Source of the DNA: Bathymodiolus brooksi | Lineage: Eukaryota; Mollusca; Bivalvia; Mytilida; Modiolidae | Length of the DNA: 64,000 bases | Direction of reading: 5' to 3' | Assembly: GCA_963680875.1 (NCBI GenBank) | Contig: OY804579.1 | Location: forward strand, 24,103,804-24,167,803 | Part shown: positions 1-12,689 of the stretch, one piece after another | How positions within the stretch are numbered: position 1 is the first letter of the stretch | Layout: each line of letters starts with the position of its first letter | Notes under the pieces: model-generated | Database searches by the model: none | Told to the model about the DNA's origin: nothing | The model's input: the letters and a program-made list of their open reading frames with translations, nothing else | Program-made: the position numbers and the translations under genes

Positions 1-3000
1 ATACTCTCTAGTATACCTCTGTCAACGTCTCGGTCCTTACACTCTCTCGTATACCTCTGTCAACGTCTCGGTCCTTATACTCTCTCGTATACCTCTGTCA
101 ACGTCTCGGTCCTTATACTCTCTCGTATACCTCTGTCAACGTCTCGGTCCTTACACTCTCTCGTATAAATCTGTCAACGTCTCGGTCCTTATACTCTCTC
201 GTATACTTCTGTCAACGTCTCGGTCCTTACACTCTCTCGTATACCTCTGTCAACGTCTCGGTCCTTATACTCTCTTGTATACCTCTGTCAACGTCTCGGT
301 CCTTATACTCTCTCGTACACCTCTGTCAACGTCTCGGTCCTTATATTCTCTCGTATACCTCTGTCAACGTCTCGTTCCTTATACTCTCTCGTATACCTCT
401 GTCAACGTCTCGTTCCTTACACTCTGTCGTATACCTCTGTCAACGTCTCGGTCCTTATACTCTCTCGTATACCTCTGTCAACGTCTCGGTTCCTTACACT
501 CTCTCGTATACCTCTGTCAACGTCTCGGTCCTTATACTCTCTCGTATATCCTCTGTCAACGTCTCGGTCCTTACACTCTCTCGTATACCTCTGTCAACGT
601 CTCGGTCCTTATACTCTCTCGTATACCTCTGTCAACGTCTAGGTCCTTATACTCTCTTGTATACCTCTGTCAACGTCTCGTTCCTTACACTCTCTCGTAT
701 ACCTCTGTCAACGTCTCGGTCCTTATACTCTCTCGTATACCTCTGTCAACGTCTCGGTCCTTATACTCTCTCGTATACCTCTGTCAACGTCTCGTTCCTT
801 ACACTCTCTCGTATACCTCTGTCAACGTCTCGGTCCTTATACTCTCTCGTATACCTCTGTCAACGTCTCGTTCCTTACACTCTCTCGTATACCTCTGTCA
901 ACGTCTCGGTCCTTATACTCTCTCGTATACCTCTGTCAACGTCTCGGTCCTTATACTCTCTCGTATACCTCTGTCAACGTCTCGGTCCTTATACTCTCTC
1001 GTATACCTCTGTCAACGTCTCGGTCCTTATACTCTCTCGTATACCTCTGTCAACGTCTCGGTCCTTATACTCTCTCGTATACCTCTGTCAACGTCTCGGT
1101 CCTTATACTCTCTCGCATACCTCTGTCAACGTCTCGGTCCTTATACTCTCTCGTATACCTCTGTCAACGTCTCGGTCCTTATACTCTCTCGTATACCTCT
1201 GTCAACGTCTCGGTCCTTATACTCTCTCGTATACCTCTGTCAACGTCTCGGTCCTTATACTCTCTCGTATACCTCTGTCAACGTCTCGGTCCTTATACTC
1301 TCTCGTATACCTCTATCAACGTCTCGTTCCTTATACTCTCTCGTATACCTCTGTCAACGTCTTGGTCCTTATACTCTCTCGTATACCTCTGTCAACGTCT
1401 CGGTCCTTATAATCTCTCGCATACCTCTGTCAACGTCTCGGTCCTTATACTCTCTTGTATACCTCTGTCAACGTCTCGGTCCTTATACTCTCTCGTATAC
1501 CTCTGTCAACGTCTCGGTCCTTATACTCTCTCGTATACCTCTGTCAACGTCTCGGTCCTTATACTCTCTCGTATACCTCTGTCAACGTCTCGGTTCCTTA
1601 TACTCTCTCGTATATCTCTGTCAACGTCTCGGTCCTTACACTCTCTCGTACACCTCTGTCAACGTCTCGGTCCTTATACTCTCTCGTATACCTCTGTCAA
1701 CGTCTTGGTCCTTATACTCTCTCGTATAACTCTGTCAACGTCTCGGTCCTTATACTCTCTCGTATACCTCTGTCAACGTCTCGGTCCTTATACTCTCTCG
1801 CATACCTCTGTCAACGTCTCGGTCCTTATACTCTCTCGTATACCTCTGTCAACGTCTCGGTCCTTATACTCTCTCGTATACCTCTGTCAACGTCTCGGTT
1901 CTTATACTCTCTCGTATACCTCTGTCAACGTCTCGGTCCTTATACTCTCTCGTATACCTCTGTCAACGTCTCGGTCCTTATACTCTCTCGTATACCTCTG
2001 TCAACGTCTCGGTCCTTATACTCTCTCGTATACCTCTGTCAACGTCTTGGTCCTTATACTCTCTCGTATACCTCTGTCAACGTCTCGGTCCTTATACTCT
2101 CTCGTATACCTCTGTCAACGTCTCGGTCCTTATACTCTCTCGTATACCTCTGTCAACGTCTCGGTCCTTATACTCTCTCGTATACCTCTGTCAACGTCTC
2201 GGTCCTTATACTCTCTCGTATACCTCTGTCAACGTCTCGGTTCCTTATACTCTCTTGTATACCTCTGTCAACGTCTCGGTCCTTATACTCTCTCGTATAC
2301 CTCTGTCAACGTCTCGTTCCTTATACTCTCTCGTATACCTCTGTCAACGTCTCGGTCCTTATACTCTCTCGTATACCTCTGTCAACGTCTCGGTCCTTAT
2401 ACTCTCTCGTATACCTCTGTCAACGTCTCGGTCCTTATACTCTCTCGTATACCTCTGTCAACGTCTCGGTCCTTATACTCTCTCGTATACCTCTGTCAAC
2501 GTCTCGTTCCTTATACTCTCTCGTATACCTCTGTCAACGTCTTGGTCCTTATACTCTCTCGTATACCTCTGTCAACGTCTCGGTCCTTATACTCTCTCGT
2601 ATACCTCTGTCAACGTCTCGGTCCTTATACTCTCTCGTATACCTCTGTCAACGTCTTGGTCCTTACACTCTCTCGTACACTCTGTCAACGTCTCGGTCCT
2701 TATACTCTCTCGTATACCTCTGTCAACGTCTCGTCCTATTTCCTCTCGTATACCTCTGTCAACGTCTCGGTCCTTATACTCTCTCGTATACCTCTGTCAA
2801 CGTCTCGGTCCTTATACTCTCTCGTATACCTCTGTCAACGTCTCGGTCCTTATACTCTCTCGTATACCTCTGTCAACGTCTCGGTCCTTATACTCTCTCG
2901 TATACCTCTATCAACGTCTCGGTCCTTATACTCTCTCGTATACCTCTGTCAACGTCTCGGTCCTTATACTCTCTCGTACACCTCTGTCAACGTCTCGGTC

Positions 3001-6000
3001 CTTATACTCTCTCGTACACCTCTGTCAACGTCTCGGTCCTTATACTCTCTCGCATACCTCTGTCAACGTCTCGGTCCTTATACTCTCTCGTATACCTCTG
3101 TCAACGTCTCGGTCCTTACACTCTCTCGTATACCTCTGTCAACGTCTCGGTCCTTATACTCTCTCGTATACCTCTGTCAACGTCTCGGTCCTTATACTCT
3201 CTCGTATACCTCTGTCAACGTCTCGGTCCTTACACTCTCTCGTATACCTCTGTCAACGTCTCGGTCCTTATACTCTCTCGTATACCTCTGTCATCGTCTC
3301 GGTCCTTATACTCTCTCGTATACCTCTGTCAACGTCTCGGTCCTTACACTCTCTCGTATACCTCTGTCAACGTCTCGGTCCTTATACTCTCTCGTACACC
3401 TCTGTCAACGTCTCGGTCCTTATACTCTCTCGTATACCTCTGTCAACGTCTCGGTCCTTATACTCTCTTGTATACCTCTGTCAACGTCTCGGTCCTTATA
3501 CTCTCTCGTACACCTCTGTCAACGTCTCGGTCCTTATACTCTCTCGTATACCTCTGTCAACGTCTCGTTCCTTATACTCTCTCGTATACCTCTGTCAACG
3601 TCTCGTTCCTTACACTCTCTCGTATACCTCTGTCAACGTCTCGGTCCTTATACTCTCTCGTATACCTCTGTCAACGTCTCGGTCCTTACACTCTCTCGTA
3701 TACCTCTGTCAACGTCTCGGTCCTTATACTCTCTCGTATACCTCTGTCAACGTCTCGGTCCTTACACTCTCTCGTATACCTCTGTCAACGTCTCGGTCCT
3801 TATACTCTCTCGTATACCTCTGTCAACGTCTCGGTCCTTATACTCTCTTTTATACCTCTGTCAACGTCTCGTTCCTTACACTCTCTCGTATACCTCTGTC
3901 AACGTCTCGGTCCTTATACTCTCTCGTATACCTCTGTCAACGTCTCGGTCCTTATACTCTCTCGTATACCTCTGTCAACGTCTCGGTCCTTACACTCTCT
4001 CGTATACCTCTGTCAACGTCTCGGTCCTTATACTCTCTCGTATACCTCTGTCAACGTCTCGTTCCTTACACTCTCTCGTATACCTCTGTCAACGTCTCGG
4101 TCCTTATACTCTCTCGTATACCTCTGTCAACGTCTCGGTCCTTATACTCTCTCGTATACCTCTGTCAACGTCTCGGTCCTTATACTCTCTCGTATACCTC
4201 TGTCAACGTCTCGGTCCTTATACTCTCTCGTATACCTCTGTCAACGTCTCGGTCCTTATACTCTCTCGTATACCTCTGTCAACGTCTCGGTCCTTATACT
4301 CTCTCGCATACCTCTGTCAACGTCTCGGTCCTTATACTCTCTCGTATACCTCTGTCAACGTCTCGGTCCTTATACTCTCTCGTATACCTCTGTCAACGTC
4401 TCGGTCCTTATACTCTCTCGTATACCTCTGTCAACGTCTCGGTCCTTATACTCTCTCGTATACCTCTGTCAACGTCTCGGTCCTTATACTCTCTCGTATA
4501 CCTCTATCAACGTCTCGTTCCTTATACTCTCTCGTATACCTCTGTCAACGTCTTGGTCCTTATACTCTCTCGTATACCTCTGTCAACGTCTCGGTCCTTA
4601 TACTCTCTCGTATACCTCTGTCAACGTCTCGGTCCTTATACTCTCTCGTATACCTCTGTCAACGTCTCGGTCCTTATACTCTCTCGTATACCTCTGTCAA
4701 CGTCTCGGTCCTTATACTCTCTTGTATACCTCTGTCAACGTCTCGGTCCTTATACTCTCTTGTATACCTCTGTCAACGTCTCGGTCCTTATACTCTCTCG
4801 TATACCTCTGTCAACGTCTCGGTCCTTATACTCTCTCGTATACCTCTGTCAACGTCTCGGTCCTTATACTCTCTCGTATACCTCTGTCAACGTCTCGGTC
4901 CTTATACTCTCTCGTATACCTCTGTCAACGTCTCGGTCCTTACACTCTCTCGTACACCTCTGTCAACGTCTCGGTCCTTATACTCTCTCGTATACCTCTC
5001 TCAACGTCTTGGTCCTTATACTCTCTCGTATAACTCTGTCAACGTCTCGGTCCTTATACTCTCTCGTATACCTCTGTCAACGTCTCGGTCCTTATACTCT
5101 CTTGCATACCTCTGTCAACGTCTCGGTCCTTATACTCTCTCGTATACCTCTGTCAACGTCTCGGTCCTTATACTCTCTCGTATACCTCTGTCAACGTCTC
5201 GGTTCTTATACTCTCTCGTATACCTCTGTCAACGTCTCGGTCCTTATACTCTCTCGTATACCTCTGTCAACGTCTCGGTCCTTATACTCTCTCGTATACC
5301 TCTGTCAACGTCTCGGTCCTTATACTCTCTCGTATACCTCTGTCAACGTCTCGGTCCTTATACTCTCTCGTATACCTCTGTCAACGTCTTGGTCCTTATA
5401 CTCTCTCGTATACCTCTGTCAACGTCTTGGTCCTTATACTCTCTCGTATACCTCTGTCAACGTCTCGGTCCTCATACTCTCTCGTATACCTCTGTCAACG
5501 TCTCGGTCCTTATACTCTCTCGTATACCTCTGTCAACGTCTCGGTCCTTATACTCTCTCGTATACCTCTGTCAACGTCTCGGTTCTTATACTCTCTTGTA
5601 TACCTCTGTCAACGTCTCGGTCCTTATACTCTCTCGTATACCTCTGTCAACGTCTCGTTCCTTATACTCTCTCGTATACCTCTGTCAACGTCTCGGTCCT
5701 TATACTCTCTCGCATACCTCTGTCAACGTCTCGGTCCTTATACTCTCTCGTATACCTCTGTCAACGTCTCGGTCCTTATACTCTCTTGTATACCTCTGTC
5801 AACGTCTCGGTCCTTATACTTCCTCGTATACCTCTGTCAACGTCTCGGTCCTTATACTCTCTCGTATACCTCTGTCAACGTCTCGGTCCTTATACTCTCT
5901 CGTATACCTCTGTCAACGTCTCGTTCCTTATACTCTCTCGTATACCTCTGTCAACGTCTCGGTCCTTACACTCTCTCGTACACCTCTGTCAACGTCTCGG

Positions 6001-8468
6001 TCCTTATACTCTCTCGTATACCTCTGTCAACGTCTTGGTCCTTATACTCTCTCGTATACCTCTGTCAACGTCTCGGTCCTTATACTCTCTCGTATACCTC
6101 TGTCAACGTCTCGGTCCTTATACTCTCTCGTATACCTCTGTCAACGTCTCGGTCCTTATACTCTCTCGTATACCTCTGTCAACGTCTCGTTCCTTATACT
6201 CTCTCGTATACCTCTGTCAACGTCTCGGTCCTTATACTCTCTCGTATAACTCTGTCAACGTCTCGGTCCTTATTCTCTCTCGTATACCTCTGTCAACGTC
6301 TCGGTCCTTATACTCTCTCGTATACCTCTGTCAACGTCTCGGTCCTTATACTCTCTCGTATACCTCTGTCAACGTCTCGTTCCTTATACTCTCTCGTATA
6401 CCTCTGTCAACGTCTCGGTCCTTATACTCTCTCGTATACCTCTGTCAACGTCTCGGTCCTTATACTCTCTCGTATACCTCTGTCAACGTCTTGGTCCTTA
6501 TACTCTCTCGTATACCTCTGTCAACGTCTCGGTCCTTATACTCTCTCGTATAACTCTGTCAAAGTCTCGGTCCTTATACTCTCTCGTATACCTCTGTCAA
6601 CGTCTCGTTCCTTATACTCTCTCGTATACCTCTGTCAACGTCTCGGTCCTTATACTCTCTCGTATACCTCTGTCAACGTCTCGGTCCTTATACTCTCTCG
6701 TATACCTCTGTCAACGTCTCGGTCCTTATACTCTCTCGTATACCTCTGTCAACGTCTTGGTCCTTATACTCTCTTGTATACCTCTGTCAACGTCTCGGTC
6801 CTTATACTCTCTCGTATACCTCTGTCAACGTCTCGGTCCTTATACTCTCTCGTATACCTCTGTCAACGTCTCGGTCCTTATACTCTCTCGTATACCTCTG
6901 TCAACGTCTCGGTCCTTATACTCTCTCGCATACCTCTGTCAACGTCTCGGTCCTTATACTCTCTCGTATACCTCTGTCAACGTCTCGGTCCTTATACTCT
7001 CTCGTATACCTCTGTCAACGTCTCGGTTCTTATACTCTCTCGTATACCTCTGTCAACGTCTCGGTCCTTATACTCTCTCGTATACCTCTGTCAACGTCTC
7101 GGTCCTTATACTCTCTCGTATACCTCTGTCAACGTCTCGGTCCTTATACTCTCTCGTATACCTCTGTCAACGTCTCGGTCCTTATACTCTCTCGTATACC
7201 TCTGTCAACGTCTCGGTCCTTATACTCTCTCGTATACCTCTGTCAACGTCTCGGTCCTTATACTCTCTCGTATACCTCTGTCAACGTCTCGGTTCTTATA
7301 CTCTCTTGTATACCTCTGTCAACGTCTCGGTCCTTATACTCTCTCGTATACCTCTGTCAACGTCTCGGTCCTTATACTCTCTCGTATACCTCTGTCAACG
7401 TCTTGGTCCTTATACTCTCTCGTATACCTCTGTCAACGTCTCGTTCCTTATACTCTCTCGTATACCTCTGTCAACGTCTCGGTCCTTATACTCTCTCGTA
7501 TACCTCTGTCAACGTCTCGGTCCTTATACTCTCTCGTATACCTCTGTCAACGTCTCGGTCCTTATACTCTCTCGCATACCTCTGTCAACGTCTCGGTCCT
7601 TATACTCTCTCGCATACCTCTGTCAACGTCTCGGTTCTTATACTCTCTCGTATACCTCTGTCAACGTCTCGGTCCTTATACTCTCTCGTATACCTCTGTC
7701 AACGTCTCGGTCCTTATACTCTCTCGTATACCTCTGTCAACGTCTCGGTCCTTATACTCTCTCGTATACCTCTGTCAACGTCTCGGTCCTTATACTCTCT
7801 CGTATACCTCTGTCAACGTCTCGGTCCTTATACTCTCTCGTATACCTCTGTCAACGTCTCGGTCCTTATACTCTCTCGTATACCTCTGTCAACGTCTCGG
7901 TTCTTATACTCTCTTGTATACCTCTGTCAACGTCTCGGTCCTTATACTCTCTCGTATACCTCTGTCAACGTCTCGGTCCTTATACTCTCTCGTATACCTC
8001 TGTCAACGTCTTGGTCCTTATACTCTCTCGTATACCTCTGTCAACGTCTCGTTCCTTATACTCTCTCGTATACCTCTGTCAACGTCTCGGTCCTTATACT
8101 CTCTCGTATACCTCTGTCAACGTCTCGGTCCTTATACTCTCTCGTATACCTCTGTCAACGTCTCGGTCCTTATACTCTCTCGCATACCTCTGTCAACGTC
8201 TCGGTCCTTATACTCTCTCGCATACCTCTGTCAACGTCTCGGTCCTTATACTCTCTCGTATACCTCTGTCAACGTCTCGGTCCTTATACTCTCTCGTATA
8301 CCTCTGTCAACGTCTCGGTCCTTATACTCTCTCGTATACCTCTATCAACGTCTTGGTCCTTATACTCTCTCGTATACCTCTGTCAACGTCTCGGTCCTTA
8401 TACTCTCTCGTATACCTCTGTCAACGTCTCGGTCCTTATACTCTCTCGCATACCTCTGTCAACGTCTC
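1..8468. repeat. 38-bp satellite array, about 223 copies, truncated at left edge
   Basis: Head-to-tail copies of a 38-bp unit containing gtcaacgtctcggtcctta followed by tactctctcgtatacctct. Most copies differ at 0-2 positions (c/t in ttacact/ttatact, cggt/cgtt, cgta/cgca, ctcgg/cttgg). Single-base indels occur near 490, 548, 1591, 2677 and 2730. The unit has no stop in any plus-strand frame and 38 is not a multiple of 3, so all three frames stay open and give 38-residue repeating peptides; this is not evidence of coding. Shared variants show higher-order duplication: the block at 7291 recurs at 7899, exactly 608 bp (16 units) later, with the same following variants. The array ends abruptly at 8468 in unique sequence and continues beyond position 1. 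Confidence 0.97.
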
Positions 8469-8990
8469 CGCTTTTTCAAGATTCCTTATACATGTACTTA
8501 TTTGCACAGATTTCAATGATTTTTGGATTGTTGTCACGGAATATTTCGTTACACTGCGCGATGAAAATTGGTTGTATTCTGAACCATCACATAGTCAGAA
8601 CGGAATAGCTTCCGGACAATGTTAAATTCATAATATCTGTTTCGATTAAATCCGTTTCTTATGCGAAAAATAAAATTGTTTGAGATATGGACAGAGGTTA
8701 ATCAACGGAGTATAAAGATCGATAACTCTTTGCAAGATTGCGAAATGAGTTCAAATTGACTACCAACAGAAAAGGATCGATGAATTATTCAAGATACGAG
8801 AAGGTATACACGTGTGTTAATCAAAAAATGAAAAAAAAAAAAAAAAAAAAAAATGAAGATAGATGGTACATTTCAGCGATCAGAAATACAGAAAGTAAGA
8901 AAGTAAAACAGACAAATATATATTATTATTAAACAACCTTATTAATAAAAAACTGCTGAGATGTGCTAATCTGGGTCACGGGTCACTGTA
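8469..8990. other. Unique AT-rich sequence with a poly-A tract
   Basis: Non-repetitive flank of the satellite. It includes an uninterrupted run of about 23 A at 8831-8853. No supported exon, RNA gene or transposon terminus is visible. Confidence 0.6.
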
Positions 8991-9046
8991 ATCGGGCGAC
9001 TGTATCGAGAAACAGATACGGTGTTGAAAAAACTGTTGATAAAGGT

Positions 9047-9225
9047 AATAACAAAATTACCGAACTCCGAACAATCTTACAAAGGGAAAGTCAAAACTCA
9101 TAATTATATAAACAGACAAAATCAGTCAACAACCGGAAAACTGTGAAAACCGTAATGACCCTGACTTGGTACAGGCATTTCTAAAGAAATGGTGGGTTGA
9201 ATCAGATTTTAAGGCGCCAAACATA
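9047..9225 (-). repeat. Interspersed repeat, copy 1 (partner at 23660-23850)
   Basis: This segment matches the reverse complement of about 23660-23850 over roughly 180 bp: the same order of the motifs aaaattaccgaactccgaac, acagacaaaatcagtcaac, tgacttggtacaggcattt and ggtgggttgaatcagatttt. Shorter relatives of the ttggtacaggca core occur near 19676 and 24720. The pattern is that of a multicopy element; such cores are frequent in mussel genomes (from memory, not searched). No coding capacity is seen. Confidence 0.75.
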
Positions 9226-9515
9226 TTGATAAATGCTATACAATTTTATGCTTGTCTTCAAGAAATATGATAGACAAAACCATGTGTGAAGTTTTATGAC
9301 GAAATATCTCCGATTTCTATGTAAATTTACGAGTTGAAGTTGCGGCTGTATCGAGAAACAGATACGGTATTGAAAAAACTGTTGCTACTCATACAATATT
9401 GATAAATGCAATACAATTTTATGTTTGTCTTCAAGAAATATGATAGACAAAACCATGTGTGAAGTTTTATGACGAAATATCTCCGATTTCTATGTAAATT
9501 TACGAGTTGAAGTGG
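9220..9515. repeat. Direct duplication of a ~120-bp segment
   Basis: The stretch from about 9225 to 9340 (tgatagacaaaaccatgtg, gacgaaatatctccgattt, aaatttacgagttgaagt) is repeated almost perfectly at 9393-9513, about 169 bp further on. The lead-in tgtatcgagaaacagatacg is likewise present at both 9001 and 9345. This is a tandem duplication inside a repetitive region. The minus-strand ORF over it is probably incidental. Confidence 0.85.
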
Positions 9516-9539
9516 GGAAACACCCACAGGTATTGATTT

Positions 9540-10560
9540 GAGTTTGGAAGGCGACTTTCTCACAGGTAATTTTAGCGATGTATTTTTATCTTGGACAAGA
9601 ATAATGAGCGTCCTGATTGGATGACCAATTTAAAACACACTGACATCGCATGGTAAAAAGATGCATGTAAAAGAAATCTATGTTATATTTATTAATTTGT
9701 TTGATTCTGGAATATTGTTGATCATTGATTTAAACAAGAAAAAAAGGGGGGGGGGGTGAATTTTATTAGTGAATTTTACAGTTAAATAAATGTTATGTTT
9801 CGACAGTTTAAAGAGAAAAATAAAAAATTGTTGCGACTAAAGCTTAAATCAGCGTTAAAAATTGAATAAATATCAGTGGTTTTGTAAATGAGATTTATTT
9901 TAAATAGAAAATCTGAATTTATTATTTATTAATTTATTATTAATGATACAATTTTATATCCCTTGGGAGGGGGAGAGGGAGGGTGAGGGGGAGGGGGGCT
10001 ATGATGTAAATTTGAAATAAAAACACAGGACCGGACATTAAGCAAAAATAATAATCTAGGATTAGTTTTTTAAAGTTAATAATATGAAATACTGACATCC
10101 ACACTTGCCTTTAGGACAATACAATTCTGTGTCCACACTTGTGGAAAATAGAAAAGAATGTACTTAGGAAAATGAAATGAATGGCGAGGAATATATCATG
10201 TTTTTTTGGGGGAAGGATGGCCCTGAAAAAATTATCACATAAGTAAGGATGTCATATTTTCTCCACCTGCTCATTTTTACTGATGTACGTAGATTGAACA
10301 TAGCTCTACCACTGTTGACACCGGAAATGATTCCCAGAATAAATAAAATAGATCACGCTCGTGCTGATTTACTGACAAGCTGCGCAACCGAAGCTCTTAT
10401 GGTCTTTTTATCTTCTTTTTTGTCACGCACACACACGCGCGCGCACACCATAAGAGCTATGGATCCGCGGCTAATTTCCTGACAGTCAATTCATCATCGT
10501 TTTGATATTTCCTACAGGGAGGTAACTGGGTTGATAAGACCACACACAATATCTTTTATT
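9540..10560. other. Intergenic, with a G-rich purine tract at 9964-10001
   Basis: No gene was recognised. 9745-9757 has an A-run followed by an 11-base G-run. 9964-10001 is a dense series of G3-G6 runs separated by single A or T bases, a strong G-quadruplex candidate. 10430-10450 is an alternating (CA/CG)n stretch. The sequence gctcttatggt (10396) is the inverse of accataagagct (10446). Confidence 0.6.
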
Positions 10561-10562
10561 GT

Positions 10563-10760
10563 TTGTTTGATGGTGTTTAACGCCACTTTCAACAATATTT
10601 CAGTTATATCGTGGCGGTCAGTTTTATTGGTGTAGGAAACCGGAGCATCCGGAGAAAACCACCGTCCTGTTTCAAGTAACTGACAAACTTTATCACATAA
10701 TGTTGTACACCTAGACCTGATCGAGATTCGAACTCACCATCTTTTAATTTGGATTCATTA
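10563..10760 (-). mobile_element. SINE, copy A (minus strand)
   Basis: On the minus strand it carries the gagttcgaatctcgatcagg B-box-like segment, the body cctccggtttcctacacc(a) with aataaaactgaccgccacg, and the 3' tail gaaatattgttgaaagtggc then gttaaac. The same order occurs at 12690-12952 and 48053-48306. The tRNA-derived head of this copy is degenerate. The family resembles the widespread molluscan tRNA-headed SINEs (RUDI/V-SINE type is possible, not verified). Confidence 0.85.
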
Positions 10761-10799
10761 CTGAAACAGTGCACGTATATTGAATTACAGGCATGCAAA

Positions 10800-11425
10800 T
10801 CAGATATCGAGAAAAACGTTCCTTTTTGGGAATGATTATCAACAGAACGTGTTTGTCGAGTTTATAATAAAAATGGCACGGAATCTGAAGAAATCAACAG
10901 GTCGTTTTTGATTTGTTAACGGATAGTTATGAGAACTACCTAATATATGTGAATAACAACTACCCATCTCTGCAAGTGTGTCACTGACTCGCTTTTCGTG
11001 AAAATATGGACAGGAAAGAAAAATATATTGTCGAATTTAATTTGCAAGAAATTCAATCTGTCTACAATCTGTATTGCCTTTATTTGATTATTGTGTACCT
11101 AAAAGTGCTTTAATGGATCTTTAGCATGGGCTTTCCCATGTCCTGTTCTATTCGTTTGGTCAACAAAGCAAATTATATCAAAAAGAATTCCAAGAAATGA
11201 TAGGCATGTACATGAAAAATTAAAAAATAAGAAAAACCCCAAACACTTCCGTTTAATATACCGCATGTAAAGTTTGAAACTAAAGAAATCTATTCTTTCT
11301 ATTTGAATGCCTTTCAGAAAACACAATTGTTTTCTTTAGCCTGTATTAGTAATCTTATTGGTTTCTTGCCGGATCATTTCCATTTCGGAAAATGTCCTCC
11401 AACACTATGATTCATATGATAAACA
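10800..11425. other. Intergenic, nothing recognised
   Basis: AT-rich sequence without a supported exon, repeat array or transposon end. The minus-strand ORF over 11099-11326 has no recognisable domain and no splice context, and is treated as chance. Confidence 0.5.
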
Positions 11426-11429
11426 ATAT

Positions 11430-11650
11430 CTAAAAAGGGGCTACCAGAAGCCGTAATTCGAAGAAGGACAGAAAATACAATGTCCAAAAGAAGAAGGACA
11501 GAAAATACAATGTCCAAAAGAAAAAAAGGACAAAAGAACAAACAATGATCTACAAAGCACTACACAGAAAACTAAAGATTGAGGAACACGAACCCAACAA
11601 AAAACATGTGGTGAACTCAGGTGCTCCGGAAGGGTTAGCAGTTACAATAA
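11430..11650 (-). mobile_element. Retroelement 3' end (antisense) with a 31-bp duplication
   Basis: This is the antisense copy of the 3' untranslated region shared by many fragments in the window: tcgaagaaggacagaaaata, ggacaaaagaacaaacaatg, gaaaactaaagattgaggaa, cacgaacccaac, ggtgaactcaggtgctccgg. The segment aagaaggacagaaaatacaa followed by tgtccaaaag is present twice in direct tandem (11461-11521). The same segment of the element forms the 57-60 kb array. Confidence 0.8.
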
Positions 11651-11805
11651 TCATACTAAAAAAGGAAGATTAAGAGCATGAAGCGAATTCGTGTTATAAT
11701 TTATAATTCAAGTAAATATTATTCATGTCAGGCACCATGAATGTACACATTTTAACATCTAATACAGCATTATTGAAATCAAGTTCTACTTTATACATTA
11801 TACAC

Positions 11806-12382
11806 AATTATGAACATGTTCCCAATCTAATTATGAACAGGTTCCCAATATAATTTTGTACATGTTCCCAATCTAATTATGAACAGGTTCCCAATCTAAT
11901 TATGAACAGGTTCCCAATATAATTATGAACATGTTCCCAATCTAATTATGAACAGGTTCCCAATCTAATTATGAACAGGTTCCCAATCTAATTATGAACA
12001 GGTTCCCAATCTAATTATGAACAGGTTCCCAATCTAATTATGAACAGGTTCCCAATCTAATTATGGACAGGTTCCCAATCTAATTATGAACAGGTTCCCA
12101 ATCTAATTATGGACATGTTCCCAATCTAATTATGAACATGTTCCCAATCTAATTATGAACATGTTCCCAATCTAATTATGAACAGGTTCCCAATCTAATT
12201 ATGAACAGGTTCCCAATATAATTATGAACATGTTCCCAATCTAATTATGAACAGGTTCCCAATCTAATTATGAACAGGTTCCCAATATAATTATGAACAT
12301 GTTCCCAATCTAATTATGAACATGTTCCCAATCTAATTATGGACATGTTCCCAATCTAATTATGAACATGTTCCCAATCTAA
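11806..12382. repeat. 23-bp minisatellite, about 25 copies
   Basis: The unit is aattatgaacaggttcccaa plus tct, with a/g (gaacatg versus gaacagg), ct/at (aatct versus aatat) and gaac/ggac variants scattered through the array. Copies are 90% or more alike. The right end abuts the inverted-repeat element at 12378-12505, beyond which a further partial unit (tgcatgttcccaa) appears, so that element sits within the array edge. Confidence 0.95.
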
Positions 12383-12505
12383 TTAAAATTAGAGGTTTGT
12401 TTTTCCTCTTTTTTTATTTTCCTTGTGGTGAGACACTATTACTGTATCGTCAGTGTATCACCAAAGAAATAAAAAAGATACTACAAACATCTAATTTTAA
12501 TTAGA
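12378..12505. mobile_element. MITE-like element with ~55-bp terminal inverted repeats
   Basis: The left arm begins tctaattaaaattagaggtt and continues through cttgtggtgagacac. The reverse complement of the right arm begins tctaattaaaattagatgtt and continues through tttggtgatacac. Only about 16 bp separate the arms, so nearly the whole 128 bp can fold into one hairpin. It is non-coding. The array unit resumes at 12508, which fits insertion into, or co-origin with, the 23-bp array. Confidence 0.8.
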
Positions 12506-12689
12506 TTGCATGTTCCCAAAACTAGAAGCAGGAGAAATTAATTTAGGGTTTTACTCGTTTATATGTGTGTAGGGGTATCAATTTGTTTCCACAATTTTCG
12601 ATGAACTTTTGGAACTGTTCAGATAGTGTTATAATATTTTCTTTCTTCATTTTATTGATACAACATTCAAGTTGATTACATTTTGAAAA

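Noticed and set aside
275..8625. Very long plus-strand ORFs (up to 1514 codons) with YTSVNVSVLILSR-type repeats
   Set aside because: They are frames of a stop-free 38-bp satellite. All three frames give the same peptide in rotation, and there is no signal for a gene start or splicing.
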